Positions 1 through 11,169 of a stretch of DNA of 64,000 nucleotides are shown here, in pieces. The stretch's first letter is position 1, and every line of letters begins with the position of its first letter. Origin of the DNA: Lepeophtheirus salmonis (taxonomy: Eukaryota > Arthropoda > Copepoda > Siphonostomatoida > Caligidae); the NCBI RefSeq assembly GCF_016086655.4, contig NC_052134.2, positions 11,098,001-11,162,000 of the forward strand, written 5' to 3'. The notes under the pieces were generated by a model, which saw only the letters and a list, made by a program, of their open reading frames with translations, was not told where the DNA came from and made no database searches. A program made the translations under genes and the position numbers.

Positions 1-194
1 ATTACTTAGTTAATTGAATTTAATATTTAAACAAATAGATGTATTCATTTATTTGAACTTTTGAAAATGTTAAAACTTTGAAAAATAACCATCAATAATC
101 TATGGAGATTGCATACATTCCAAGCATTCCAAGGGTAACCCTTATAAAAAAAAAATGATTTGTATAAGAGCAGCTGCATTGTTGTGACATTTCA

Positions 195-1182
195 CTAGTA
201 AAAATGGCCTTCCTTGGCCTCCAGCTTGGCCCTATCCTTGGGAGGAAGGACAAGTACATCTTCCCCATAAAGTTCTCGCTCATGTCCTCCCACTCCTTGT
301 CCACTGCAGCTTTTTAGGGACTCCACATTGGGAGGAGAGGTCGCACAAGGCTTCCTCTCAATGACACCCACACCCATAGTGCAGGTGTTCAGGTCCAGCG
401 AGCTCGGGGATCACATATTCCACGTACACTGAAATTGGCAAGGTTTTTCTTGCACAAATCTTGTGTTTTTTTGGACTTGTGGGAGGGGGTAATATCCTGC
501 TGGAACATGTAGTATAGTTATCATCCAGCCACCGCTTCACCACGTTGTTTATAAGGTCGATGAACTCATACATGTCCACCCTGAGCCAGTGGTGCTTCAT
601 CCTTTTTCCTGTCAGATCACACCAATCCGACCATCATGACCGAACTATGGTGGTTTGTCCAGTTAATGGTAGGGAACTCATTAATGTTGTAAGCGAGGTA
701 CATGTCATTCCTATCGTTCCTCGCCTGGTCAACGTTCCAAGTCTTCTTATCAGAGAAGAAGAAAAGACTCGGATTGTTGATCAATCCTTCCTTGGCCAGC
801 TGAGTAGCTTCGTCCCTTTTTCGATCCTCACTGTCACCTCTGTTAACAGCTGGTGTTTCCTTCAAACGTAAATGACAGGACCCAGGGCATTCACTGCCCT
901 CCTGAGTGTCTTCTCGGAGACCTCGAGGTCCTTGGCCATCTTTCTCATACTCTTCATCAGGCTCCTGTCTATCCTCTCCTTCACCGAATTCAAAAAGGCT
1001 AGAGACCGAATTTAGTTGACACCACTGCTGCCAGGAATCCGTGCGAGGCTCAGGCTATACTTTTTCAGCTTCTTCACTTTGAAAACGAGCCTCCCGGAGC
1101 AACCAACGACACCGAAAATTTCTGCTATCTTGTCATGGGAATCGAGCAAGTCGGATATCCTTTTTCTTTCAACCTTCATCAT
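195..1182 (-). pseudogene. mariner transposase relic A, near full length
   Basis: This is a cut-and-paste DNA transposase of the mariner group. On the minus strand it opens at about 1182 with MMKVERKRISDLLDS and the first helix-turn-helix. The second follows (SMRKMAKDLEVSEKTLRRAV, near 970-910). The catalytic core appears as FFFSDKKTWNVDQ (about 775-735), keeping the first Asp, and FQQDITPSHKSKKTQ (about 510-465), keeping the second. The third-Asp segment reads PELAGPEHLHYG (about 415-380), where the family has an SPDLNPLDY-like motif, so the third metal ligand is lost. The C-terminal tail near 300-200 is recognisable. Several frameshifts and an in-frame stop near 1010 split it. No convincing terminal inverted repeats were seen. 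It is a dead copy; family assignment is by motif recognition. Confidence 0.88.
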
Positions 1183-1506
1183 CGTTCTCGATCGTAACAC
1201 AAATGTTTTTTTTTTAAATGTTCTAATTGGATTATAAAATAGGCTGATGTAATTTGAAATATTTTTTTTATTATTCAGTTCCTTTATATTAATATATGTA
1301 TGTATATCAACAAACAAAATAATAATAATAAAGTCCAGGGCAATTACATACAGATATGTAGATAAAACAAACATTGTGATTTAAATTTAGTGCCCCGGAG
1401 TTGAACTGCATCTATTATAACTATACATGCAGAACAAACTCATTAACATGAAAGGAAATCGCTAAATTAAATTTAATACATAAGATTAAAACGAAGAAAT
1501 AGGATA

Positions 1507-3196
1507 CTATGACAAGCTGTTCCTAAAATTCTTGAGTATTCTGTTAAAAACACTTCCCCTGTTGTATCCCAGAGATGGAGTATACTTGATCACTTCGGAT
1601 GCTGCAGACAATAAATCCGTTCTTATGTTCGGAATTTTCAGCAATAAGGCCACATATCTCGCTAATGCAGCCAAAATTATACCCCTCACTTCTTCTACAA
1701 CAGTCGGTTCATATGACGTCAGCATTCTTGCAATAATAACTTTTAAGTATAGCAGAGCAAAGTCAATTGCTTTGGTTTCGGATGAAGGTCCTTTTTTTTC
1801 TTGAAAGTCCAAACAGTACAATTGCCTTCTGAAACTTTTCATCTCGACCCATCAAATCTTTTACATTCAATTTTATAAATTGCTTTGAATGGTTAAAGAC
1901 GGGCAATCTACAAATGCCATGGACTGTGTCATTGAATATCTTACCACAGTCTTTACATGGCATCGGGGAAAAAAAATACAATAAGTGGAAATCTGTAATT
2001 GGTAAGTGAATTTTTTATCCGTCATTAATTTCTCTCAACGATGACTGGATTTTGCTCTTACAGTTTCCTATGTAGATCACATAGTATATCCGCCTCACCT
2101 TCAAAATGATGTAATACTATTTTCAAATGCCAAGGGCATGGCATAATATAGAGACATGCACTCCTCTCAAGAGGAAACTTGAATCTTCCGTCATCGAATA
2201 GATCTGAAGAGTGAATATCGTGCATAGCGAAAATTCCATTACTAATAGCATGTTCTTCCAAAATATATCCTTTAATTTCCTAAAGAAAAACTTCTTACTC
2301 AGATTTTTCTTAACAATTTTCTGTGGAGTCGTCATTAAAGACAGGATAAATTGTCCTGATAACTCGTTAAACCGCACCACACACTTGAGACAGTGCCCTG
2401 GTTATATCATTGGTGAAATTAGTTCCCATCATAAGCTTTTATTATATTCTGGTTTCAGTAATTGCCCTTCTCCATTCCAGCGAGGGATTCACTGACATGT
2501 CTACAAAAATTTTACAGTAAATTCACCAAAGGATAAATAGGCTATGCCTCCCCTCCCCCCTTAGATGTTGGTCTTTTTATGACCTTCATGTAGTTTCTAA
2601 AGTAAAAGTCTACCAAGCCACACCTCGTTCTCCATAATTGTCTTTTCTGCAACTAAGTAACATCCCGTAGCTTTATAAATTACTGTAGGAATAACACAAG
2701 TATTGTATACGTCTATTCTTTATTGTATATTTAACCTTCTCCAAAGGCTTATATTTTGATCTACTGTTGACTTACTTTGGTTCCAGTTATCTTCGTGGAT
2801 ACCATTACTATCCCGTGTGATGCCTCATATCTCCATTTTCTTTTTTATATTACATTTCTCAACTTTGAGCTCTCCAGAAGGACTCCATGAAATGATAGAC
2901 ATAATAAAAATGTTATTCAAATTCAACTCCAGACTGTATTTCCTCCTAAATTTTCGGATGAAATTTAATATTACTTCTAGCCTCTTAATTAATTCAGCCT
3001 CTGAATTTACTTCAACTGTCATAGTAACATCATCTGCAAATAAGTCAATTATATGCTTGTCTCCCTCAAGACATACTCCAAACCCACTATACATTTTTGA
3101 TATCTCTACTATAAACTCCTCAATCCCAGCAATACAAAGAAATGGAGCAGAAGGGCATCCTTGCCTACAGCTTTTATTTATATTAACGGTATACAA
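1507..3196 (-). mobile_element. LINE copy 1: reverse transcriptase catalytic half to C-terminus, 5'-truncated
   Basis: Relic of a non-LTR retrotransposon. Reading right to left, about 3196-2825 encodes reverse transcriptase motif B (SCRQGCPSAPFLCIAGIEEF) and the catalytic box as FADDVTMTVE (usually YADD). Next come a thumb-like region (RIDVYNTCVIPTVIYKA, near 2720-2650), a segment with MPCPWHLK (near 2140), and a C-terminal zinc-knuckle-like motif CKDCGKIFNDTVHGIC (near 1960-1910). The final conserved block, SEVIKY...RILKNF, lies near 1615-1520. Each piece has a counterpart in the copy at 46.2-48.5 kb, which shows they belong to one element. The endonuclease and RT fingers are absent, as expected for 5' truncation. 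Frameshifts and stops make it inactive. An L1/Tx1-like affinity is a guess from motif style only. Confidence 0.85.
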
Positions 3197-3259
3197 AGTT
3201 GATATTATGGTTACTACACATAAGCGTACAGATTTTACAATGACCTATTAGCAAACTGA

Positions 3260-4276
3260 AAACTTTTATACTTTTGCTTTTGTTATAACATTTTCCCATT
3301 GTATCTAACTAAATAAAACTTAAAAGAATTTACAAATAATGGCAAAAATTTCATTAAAAAACCAAAAACTATTTTAAAATAAAAAAATTCTTGTTAACCA
3401 TTCGTATAGTAAATGAATACGTGGTCACAATAGTAGTCCTAAAATAACAAAAAATGATATTTATGTTTACATGATTCAATAATTTTATCAAATATATGTG
3501 GTGCATCAAGAAATAAACAATTTTGAATGAAAACCAAGAAAATTATAAAATTCAAATGTATTTTTTTCTTCATTTAAACTTGATAAACCGATTTGAGGAA
3601 ATGAATACAACATTGTATTCAAATTTGTGTGAGTAGTTAAAATACACAAAATTTTGATTTAGTATAAAACCTTTGTTTGATTTCAGACACTTATATTGTG
3701 CCCAATATGAGTTTTTCAAATAAAATGAAATAATTTATTATTTTTTTATTGTGACCATCAAATTTCAACACTCTCAAAGGTTTATCTTGTTTAATGGGAT
3801 GATAGAAATTGAGGAAACTTCGTCGAAAATATAAATGTAACTCAATATTAAGAAAAATAATTTCTATTTATTTTATTTTTATATATATTTATGACAAGGT
3901 TTTTTATAAAGTAAGAATATTTAGATTTGGAAACGTCTGTAAAAGTGTTAATCAATTCAAAATAATATATAATTATTAATATGTCATTTAAAAAAGAAAT
4001 AAATAAAAAGTGCTCGAGGTTAGTCTTACTTCTTTGACGAAGTATCAAATCTGTCAATTTTCAATAGTTAATGTAGCGTCTCAAAAGGACACATAATAAT
4101 AATTTGTTGATAGAAATGGGCGATAATTCGCTCAAGAACACAAATAAAACCCCTACTCAATTTTGAAAAAAAAAATATACCAGCTTGTTTTTGTGTTGAT
4201 TGGCTTAATATATAAAAAACTGTGTAAGAATAAATATATATGATATATGAAAATAAATAAAAATTATTATTAACAC
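3260..4276. other. AT-rich gene-free stretch
   Basis: About 1 kb of AT-rich sequence with only short chance open frames. I see no domain, repeat or RNA gene in it. Confidence 0.6.
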
Positions 4277-4394
4277 TACAGGGTCGTATCGATAAATAGG
4301 GGAAATATTTAAATGCTTATTACGAACGTATTAAATGAGGTAGAACCATCATTTTTTTATTAATCGAAGGCTATATTTATTGACATTCAATTAT

Positions 4395-5010
4395 TTATAA
4401 TGAGATCCACTACACTTGATAACTTCGGTCACACGGCGCTAGAAGCTTTGTAGGCCCGGGCAACCTCGCGCGGATCCAGTTTTTTCATTTTACGGGTAAA
4501 TGACTCCTCCAGGGGCTCCTAAAACAAATGATACTTGGCACAAGCCTCATACTCGATCCTCCTCTAGACATAGAAATCACATGGTGTTTGCTGGCCCAAA
4601 ATCTGGGCTCCAAAAGTGAAAACATTTTGTTGCTAAGATATCCTGACCTTTTTTGGCGTTAGTAGGTTGGTAGAAGGTGTAATTTCTTCACTGGGCTACT
4701 CAATCCACCCACAGCTCCACGGCAGCCTATAGGGTATCCACATAAGGAAGTCGAACAACCCTTCTTATCAGTGGCACCCGAATCAAAAGAGTTGCAGTCT
4801 GGTGAGGATGAAGTTACATTTACCTAGGACAGAAATTCGTCGAGTTGTTTTGGCCTGATAATTTCCAGGCTTTCTTTTGAGACTCTCACAGCGAAAAATG
4901 AAAGATATCTCTTGATTGCTCATTCTTGCTTCAAGAATCACTGACACACACTATTGCCTTTTTGGCCTTTCTGTTGAACAAATTTTTTAAGGCAATCAAT
5001 GAATACCTTA
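4395..5010 (-). pseudogene. mariner transposase relic B, C-terminal half
   Basis: On the minus strand the translation jumps between two frames but follows the C-terminal half of a mariner transposase. VPLIRRVVRLPYVDTL is near 4780-4730 and RNYTFYQPTNAKKGQDI is near 4680-4630, in the place of the second-Asp motif, which has lost its Asp. FHFWSPDFGPANT is near 4620-4585, followed by CDFYV (third Asp retained) and the tail FTRKMKKLDPREVARAYKAS near 4505-4450. On the plus strand a TACAGGG-type end begins at 4277, about 118 bp outside the last coding residue, and could be the element terminus; no matching right end was found. The N-terminal DNA-binding domain is missing. It is broken by at least five stops or frameshifts. 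Confidence 0.75.
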
Positions 5011-5019
5011 TAAAGGAAA

Positions 5020-6425
5020 CTTGGTCATGAGAAGGCTCCAACTTTTTGATCCTTTGCTGATGGAAATGTTGTCGAAGTTTGAAGAAAACTTTATAGAAAC
5101 TCCTTCACAAACAAAAAGGAGAAATAGTTCAGCTATAGGATCACTATTCACTAATACATCTTTGAAAGAGATGAAAAGTTGCTCGGCCGTTTTACAAAGT
5201 TTTTATATATTATCAACAACTAAACAAGTTATCGTTGATATTGTTATTGTTTTTTAAGAGAAATTAAGTTCAGTCGTATGTTTTTAAGCATTTGTTCATT
5301 ATTGTCAAAAGTATGTCATTTTTGAAGTTTTGAAAATAAAATATTTTTGAATAAAAAAATCTCAGTTGTCCTTGGTCTGATGAGAAAAATTATTTTAAAA
5401 GAAACGTTTTTTAATGTTTTACTGTTATATTTTACGGAAACAATTCTTAAATTTCGTAGCTTTTCAGTAAACCCTTTACCAAGCTTCATTCACAATTTTC
5501 GCTGAGACAAATTTAACTAAAAGTTGTCAATTTAAGTTATCCCATATCTGTTTAAAAAAATATCAATAAAAAAATATACAAAACGAACGCATTCTTTAGA
5601 TTACAAGATGCCAAGTTGAAATATTTGGCTGAAATACCTACATCGACTTAAATATATAAAATAACAATTGAAATAAACAAAAGAAGGGAAAAACCCAATC
5701 TCAATTGAAAAGAAAAGGATTCTTCTTCTACAAAAAAAAAAAAAATAGTTTAACTAATCATCAAGCCCTATATTTAAACTATTCTAAAAATTCAATCTAC
5801 CAAATAGGTTCTTTATGAGAATCTACATAAACTCCCGTTTTTCTTATTTAAACATTAACTTTAAAGTGTATTGCACATTGATATATGTTTTATGTAACAT
5901 AGTTATGTATATTGTTATAAAAATATATATTCAAATTTAAAATATAAGTATAAAGTGTATTTATTTAATTTTATATCTTCAAATAAGTTATACTATGAGG
6001 CCCTATTAAAAATGAATTTGATGCATATATTATACATACTTCTCAACGCATAGCCACAAATGTATGAAAACATATATTTACCTACTTTAATATGTATATA
6101 AAATTATTTTTTTTAGCAAATAATATATTTAGATAGTATATACAGTTAATTCCGGATAAAAGCAAAGTTAGGGTAACATCAAGTTTTTCTTATATGTTCC
6201 AATCCACGCCAAAACGTAAAAAATTATATAACCAATTTGTCCAAGTCTCAGAATGATCATGAGTCTTTTTTGAAGCTTCCCCGACCAATCAGACTCCTTG
6301 AAAGTATTAGCAACATCTTAAACAGTTTATATGAGTCATATGAGTTTATAATGATATCTCAAATCGTTTGCTCTTACGTGACAGGGTACATTATGAAGTC
6401 CATCACCCAAACTAACCACATCTAA
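5020..6425. other. AT-rich gene-free stretch
   Basis: Mostly A/T-rich filler. A 78-codon open frame at 5021-5257 (plus) and a 62-codon frame at 6237-6425 (plus) show no family I recognise, and they are short enough to be chance or transposon debris. Confidence 0.5.
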
Positions 6426-6429
6426 CATC

Positions 6430-6976
6430 AAACACAGCCTCCAAACTGGCCCAGAACCTGGCAAATATCTTGATGATGATGGTTATGGCCTCTGCCTTGA
6501 GAATTGGATCACGCAAGGGAGTCAGCTGCTTTATGTGCACGTTTATTGGACTCTCTTTCCAAGACGCCACACACATATAAGCCCAAGGGTTTCAGACCCA
6601 GGGAGCTAGGAGGGAGTAGTCATTCCTCCTGTTAACCTTGGCATCTACACTAATGATCTTCTTGTAGGAGAATAACCGAATCAAGACAGTCATTCCGTGC
6701 TTCAGAGTGATTTGAGTGAAATTTAAATTTCACTCAAATCACTTGACCTTCATAGGCTCAGACAGCATTTACCTTTACGTAGCCCTTTAACCTCGGGCTA
6801 AAATGGACGGCGGTCCTAATGGTGTGTGGGTTAACGTTCATGCGGCCAGACAGGTACCGAATGGAGATACTGAGGGCGTCATCAATCATGTCCTGCAGGG
6901 CCTTCCGGAAGTCTGGAGTGTGGCTTCCCTCTCTGAGCGAGTATGATTCTTTCTTGCAGGTGTTCCCAACCCACAT
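6430..6976 (-). pseudogene. mariner transposase relic C with its catalytic core deleted
   Basis: Two ends of one type of mariner transposase lie close together. On the minus strand, 6976-6758 encodes the second helix-turn-helix (SIRYLSGRMNVNPHTIRTAV). Then, after only about 120 bp, 6640-6430 encodes the C-terminal part (CGVLEREST followed by KRAHKAADSL). The central catalytic domain with the first two Asp residues is missing. The gap contains a perfect 38-bp palindrome (listed separately). The third-Asp motif itself is degraded (LGLKPLGLYV where the family has a PDLNPLDYYV-like motif). This is an internally deleted copy, related in sequence style to the C-terminal fragment at 30.2 kb. Confidence 0.78.
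6706..6743. repeat. perfect 38-bp palindrome inside mariner relic C
   Basis: The half-arm AGTGATTTGAGTGAAATTT (19 bases) is followed immediately by its exact reverse complement, with no spacer. It sits between the N-terminal and C-terminal remnants of the transposase, at or near the deletion joint. Confidence 0.95.
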
Positions 6977-7260
6977 TCAGAACACATTTAAATAATTTTG
7001 TATTATTTTCTAATACAGTTTTGTTAGTTAAATCTGATGAATATACTTTTATAACCATAGATCGAAGTTTTTTTACGATATTGAGGTCTAAACTTATTCC
7101 GGATTTAAAATCCTTAGTCAGGTACATATAGGACCAAGTTCATTTTATTTTAAAGTCTCTTAACGATTCAATTTCCTCAATATGGAAGTTGTTTGTAAGA
7201 AGTAACCCATGTGACAACCAACACCGTCCTTTCCTAATGGCGTACATAATATTTGACAAT
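6975..7260 (+). pseudogene. LINE fragment, probable endonuclease/linker segment, opposite orientation
   Basis: The plus strand reads LVKSDEYTFITIDRSFFTIL and then SKLIPDLKS (about 7030-7115). The minus-strand segment at 29.75-30.02 kb reads DDHSFISIDLRLAKISKFV followed by PDLKS. The nucleotide match around the shared core TCCGGATTTAAAATCC is also clear, so the two are copies of one sequence. A 'DHSFISIDL' block is typical of the end of the apurinic-type endonuclease domain of LINEs, which supports this reading. Weaker similarity to a linker (FILKSLNDSISSIW) runs to about 7200. It is the only piece of this family on the plus strand here. It abuts mariner relic C, whose reverse strand overlaps the first bases. 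Confidence 0.55.
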
Positions 7261-7299
7261 TTCCTGTGGTGTAACCAAATCAATTCTATAGAATCATAA

Positions 7300-7955
7300 T
7301 AATGCTATATTTGGATCAACTTGAGAAATCGTACAAACATTATTAAGGTATAGAAATAGGGGGAAAAACAATTTAAAATCTTTATTAACATTTAAATCTC
7401 AAAGGAAGTTCCTTAAATTGATACATTTTTAGCTTTCTATGAAAGCTGAGAAGAAGGAATGGAAGGCTATAGAGCTCAGACTCACACAAACATACAAAAA
7501 AAAAATACATCATTAACTTACCATTTCTTTTTACTTTCTTATCTGGATAATAAATAGTATTCTGACAATAAATTAAATCCTGGGTTATTTTTACATTAAC
7601 TTCAATAGAAATAATGATATATATCAAGACTATAGTAGTTTGTTATTGAAATGCTTATAATTCCCTGAAATTATTTAAATAGTGACAGCAGAATTCCTAT
7701 ATTTTAGTTGCAATGAGACTAAGAGTACCTTATTTTTAAATAAGGTATTTATTTATATTTGCTCATGATGTACATACAGAATTAAAACAATATAAATCGT
7801 TAGGAAGAATGCCATTAGTAAAGAAAGCATATATAAGCATTATAGCTTAAAATTAGACTACCTAACCAAGACCTAACAACAATACAATATTGACTAACTA
7901 ATTAATAATAACAAAGATAAAATAATGTAAAACAGGTGAAAAGTTCTTCAATTTA
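7300..7955. other. AT-rich gene-free stretch
   Basis: No protein similarity seen. A short imperfect palindrome (10-bp arms, 2-bp centre) lies at 7726-7747. The 80-codon minus frame at 7385-7627 looks like chance. Confidence 0.5.
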
Positions 7956-7959
7956 AAAC

Positions 7960-9290
7960 TTTGAATACTTCATAAAATGTTCGTACCTTCGGACGATCCT
8001 TTTCAACGTCAAATAGTGTCGGAGGGAATCATAAATATGATACCGAATCACCTCAAGGGCGAAGACCCGGGAACTTCTATTGGCTTTTTGACAAAAAAAT
8101 GAGAATATCTCACGGAGCAGATATAATGATTGACCTTAAATCTTGCCTCCAAATATTTTCACACTAAGTTAGCTTAGAACTTCGGCTTAATATTGTGTCC
8201 AATTTTGGATGGAGGTAATACACAATAAAAATAAGACGCTGTATTGCTTCATTCTCTAAGCTTTGGGAATTTTCAAGATTTTTGAACAAGCTCTCTCCTA
8301 TGAACTGTTCCTTATTATATTTACGGTTGTTGTCGAACCATAGATAGGTTTAATCCTTGGAATAGTAGTCTATGAAGAAAAAGTGACTCATTGGAGAGGT
8401 CTGAGCTGAGCATTAACTACTGGATATATGCACAATTTAGAGATTATAGATCTCCGTTCGAGTTCGGATCTAGCAGATAAGTCAAAAAGGACCTTGATAT
8501 AAATTTTAAGCAAAACTCTACGCAAGAGTACAAAACTTCTTCCTAAATCTTTCCTCGATCTTTTGAGAAGCGGAATATAAGATTTATGGAAAATACCCAG
8601 AAGCCATTTTCCTTCTTCTTTGATTGCCTTTTCTGCTAAGCTGGGCAGAGCTGAGGTCTAATATACCATCAAGTGTATAATAAAGTTATTATTACATTAA
8701 ATCCGAGATTCAAGATTCAAGTGCCTACATTGTCAAAGTTTTTAAACACCATAGACCGCATTGCACACTATTTGAATTACCATATTTGAATATTCTATGT
8801 GCACTTTTTTACATGTTTCCTTTTCATTCATTTCAATACCAGATCTTGTTTTAAACTTAAAAAAAAGACAATGTTACCTCAATTATCTTATAAGTTGTGC
8901 TTCAGAATTGGTTTCCACAAATAAAGTGACATCATCTGTACATAGATCAATTATGTACTTCTGATGTCTTAATAAAACACCAAATCCACTATATTTCCTC
9001 TGAATTGATAATGCCAACTCCTTTATAGCCATCACAAAAAGTAAAGGAGCGGCAAAGGCAGCCAAGCCGACAGCTTTTTCCAAGAAATATTAAATTACTT
9101 TCTTTTATTTTTAAAATTATTCTTGAAGTCTCATTACACTATCAGCTATTTTTTACCTTTAAGAAAGCCGTTTTGATACGAACCGATTCTTTTATAAAGT
9201 ATTGGTTCCATTTCCTTAGCTACTACTCCTGAAAGAATTATTTATGTTTCATTTAATATAGTTATTGGTCGGCGAAAAAATAGTTATATT
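7960..9290 (-). mobile_element. LINE copy 2: fingers-to-C-terminus with an internal RT deletion
   Basis: Second minus-strand copy of the same LINE family. From the right, about 9265-9150 encodes the RT finger region (PITILNET, VVAKEMEPIL, QNGFLKGKK). The sequence then jumps to motif B/C at 9083-8883, including KYSGFGVLLRHQKYIIDL and the catalytic box as CTDDVTLFVE in place of YADD. Motif A is absent, so there is an internal deletion. A long coding-like region with stops follows (EKAIKEEGKWLLGIFHKSYI, near 8625-8560). The family's C-terminal block EVIRYHIYDSLRHYLTLKRI is near 8050-7985 and parallels DLIKYFPFDSKRHYKTVEFI in the 46-kb copy. Stops and frameshifts throughout; inactive. Confidence 0.8.
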
Positions 9291-9299
9291 GCAATACAT

Positions 9300-9557
9300 A
9301 GCACATAATGGAGTAATTGCACCAAATTCAGGTCGAATAACTAGGCCAAGGACCCATATGTACTCCCACTCCCATTTTTTGTTCTCGGCTTAAAGAAGAA
9401 TAGGGAGTAACTTTTCCAACCGATGGTATTGCTCCAAGGGCCATTATTGTTTTTAGACTTTTTTAAAGGAGCAATCCTAGTACTTCCCTTTTTGATTTTG
9501 AAAGCCAATGGTCATTTTGGCGGTTGTGATGCTGCTGTAAAGTAAAAATATTTTTGT

Positions 9558-9589
<32 letters not shown>
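9300..9589 (+). mobile_element. poly(A)-tailed segment, candidate retroposed RNA
   Basis: A slightly GC-richer segment of about 260 bp ends in an uninterrupted run of 31 A residues (9559-9589). A 3' poly(A) run following non-AT-rich sequence is the usual mark of LINE-mediated retroposition of an RNA. No polymerase III boxes, no recognised gene, and no clear target-site duplication were found, so its source and 5' end are unknown. It abuts LINE copy 2, which is in the opposite orientation. Confidence 0.4.
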
Positions 9590-9591
<2 letters not shown>

Positions 9592-9789
9592 ATGATTGAA
9601 CTATTATGCTTCAAAAAGTACACACTGCATTTGAATTTTCGAATTTTATATTATTGGTTAATGCACATGGTTGATGTTATCTAGTGTTACACATTTTTTT
9701 TTTTACTTTAGCAAAATTTAAACAAAAAGGTTTTGTGAGGACATTTATGGAATAAAATCATCAGAAAATAGTGTTTAGCGCAACTTTTA

Positions 9790-10330
9790 TTATTTATGTG
9801 AACCCTCAGCTCTAATAATTACCTCAGTAAGAGGCCTAAATCCCTTACAGGCCTTATTTATGTAGTCAGACTCGAGCTTGTTGACCTCCTACTTGATGGA
9901 AGCCTATATTAACTGGACACTCCTGTGAGGAGTAGTACACAACTCCCCTCCAGACGTGTCGAAATAGAGTAGTCTAAGCGACTCACGTCTGGAGAGGAAG
10001 GAGGCCCAAAAAGTCTCGAAAGTTTTTATCGCAGGAAGGTCTGCGAGTCTTAGCGTCGTGAGGATACGGAGTTTCGCCTGGAATGGAAAAAAGTTGTTCC
10101 GGATTTTTTCTCTGGCCTAAGGTAGCACTTTCTTATCCAGAAGTTCGGTGTAAGCATTACTTTTGGCCATATAGTTGAGGGACCTTTAAAACCTTACCAT
10201 TTGACACAATGGCCTCGAAGTCAAATTTTCAAATATGTCCAAAATTGTCTCCCCTAAATTGGACATCTTCTTGTAACATTAGTTTGGGAGCTTTTAATAA
10301 TGTTGTCCGGAGCCTTTCCTTTTCCGAATC
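9790..10330 (-). pseudogene. mariner transposase relic D, C-terminal half
   Basis: Minus-strand reading in shifting frames gives DFEAIVSNGKVLKVPQLYG (near 10220-10165), AYTELLDKKVLP (near 10155-10120), FSIPGETPYPHDAKT in the place of the second-Asp motif (near 10085), and then CDKNFRDF. The third-Asp segment PSSPDVSRLDYSIS (near 9990-9950) retains its Asp. The tail SIKQEVNKLESDYINKACK is near 9900-9840. Order and spacing match the catalytic half of a mariner transposase. The N-terminal helix-turn-helix domain was not found. The subfamily seems different from relics A-C by the sequence around the third Asp. Confidence 0.75.
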
Positions 10331-10894
10331 GCCTGGTTAATTTGATACACAGTTCAAATGTAAACGTCAATAACACTGGTTAATAATTTTTCTTTTTTTT
10401 CTTGTATGAACTTTGATAACGTATTCTTATAGAGTTTAGGCTGTTGATTGTGAATATATGCTTAGATTTTCCCCATAGAATCAAGTTTTTGGGCTGATGT
10501 TTAATTTTTGTGGATGTTTACATTAAAAGCTATAATTATACAACGTGTCCAATTATTTATATATGTCTTTTTCTCTCTTTGACTCGAGTACTTACCGTGT
10601 TTTAATATATAACTCGGGGTGTGCCAGCTTTTCCTTTAGCAATCAATGTATCCTATATTTAATCCAATCAATACTAGTATAGCTCTCATTGGATGCACTT
10701 TCTCGTGTTACTCTCATTTGGATTAAGAAAAAGATGAGGATTATTAAAAAAAATATATAATCACCCTCATACAAGTTTACAAAATCCGAACAAATCTGTA
10801 TAAAAGTATAAACTAGCCATGTCTTTATCCTCACAGAGAATAAAATACTTTAGCTAGTCAGCTATATTCTGCTACTTCTGTGGATGCTTTACTT

Positions 10895-11125
10895 TATTAC
10901 CTCAAAGACGGAACATAACTCCCTATAAAGGAGGAGTATGGAAACATCAAAATAGTACTTGAACGATTGAAATACCCCGATCACTAGTGGTTAATCTTTA
11001 TGGATTTAAAATTGGTGAACTTCCTATCGGTTCAAAAAGGAGGTTACACAAAATACCCTTGTTTCCTTTGCTACTAGGACAATAGACTTGACAAGAATCT
11101 CTGGGTTAGAATGGAATAAAATTAA
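10895..11125 (+). pseudogene. fossil of an uncharacterised protein family with a GYTKYPCFLC motif
   Basis: One plus-strand frame reads for about 75 codons with only three stops before it decays. It includes LPIKEEYGNIKIVLERLKYP (10917-10976), WLIFMDLKLVNFLSV (10988-11032) and GGYTKYPCFLCY (11039-11074). I recall very similar segments (WLICxDLK... GYTKYPCFLCxWDSR) in many unnamed arthropod and cnidarian proteins that behave like multicopy, possibly transposon-borne genes; this is memory, not a search. The Cys pair in PCFLC could be part of a metal site, but that is speculation. No termini, neighbours or other domains were visible. The function is unknown. Confidence 0.5.
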
Positions 11126-11169
11126 ACCTTTTAGTCAAAAACCTCATGTGATAACCAACAACTATTTAC

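Noticed and set aside
8430..8475. tRNA T-arm-like CGTTCGAGTTC
   Set aside because: It falls inside a coding-derived segment of LINE copy 2, has no proper A box at tRNA distance and no foldable cloverleaf.
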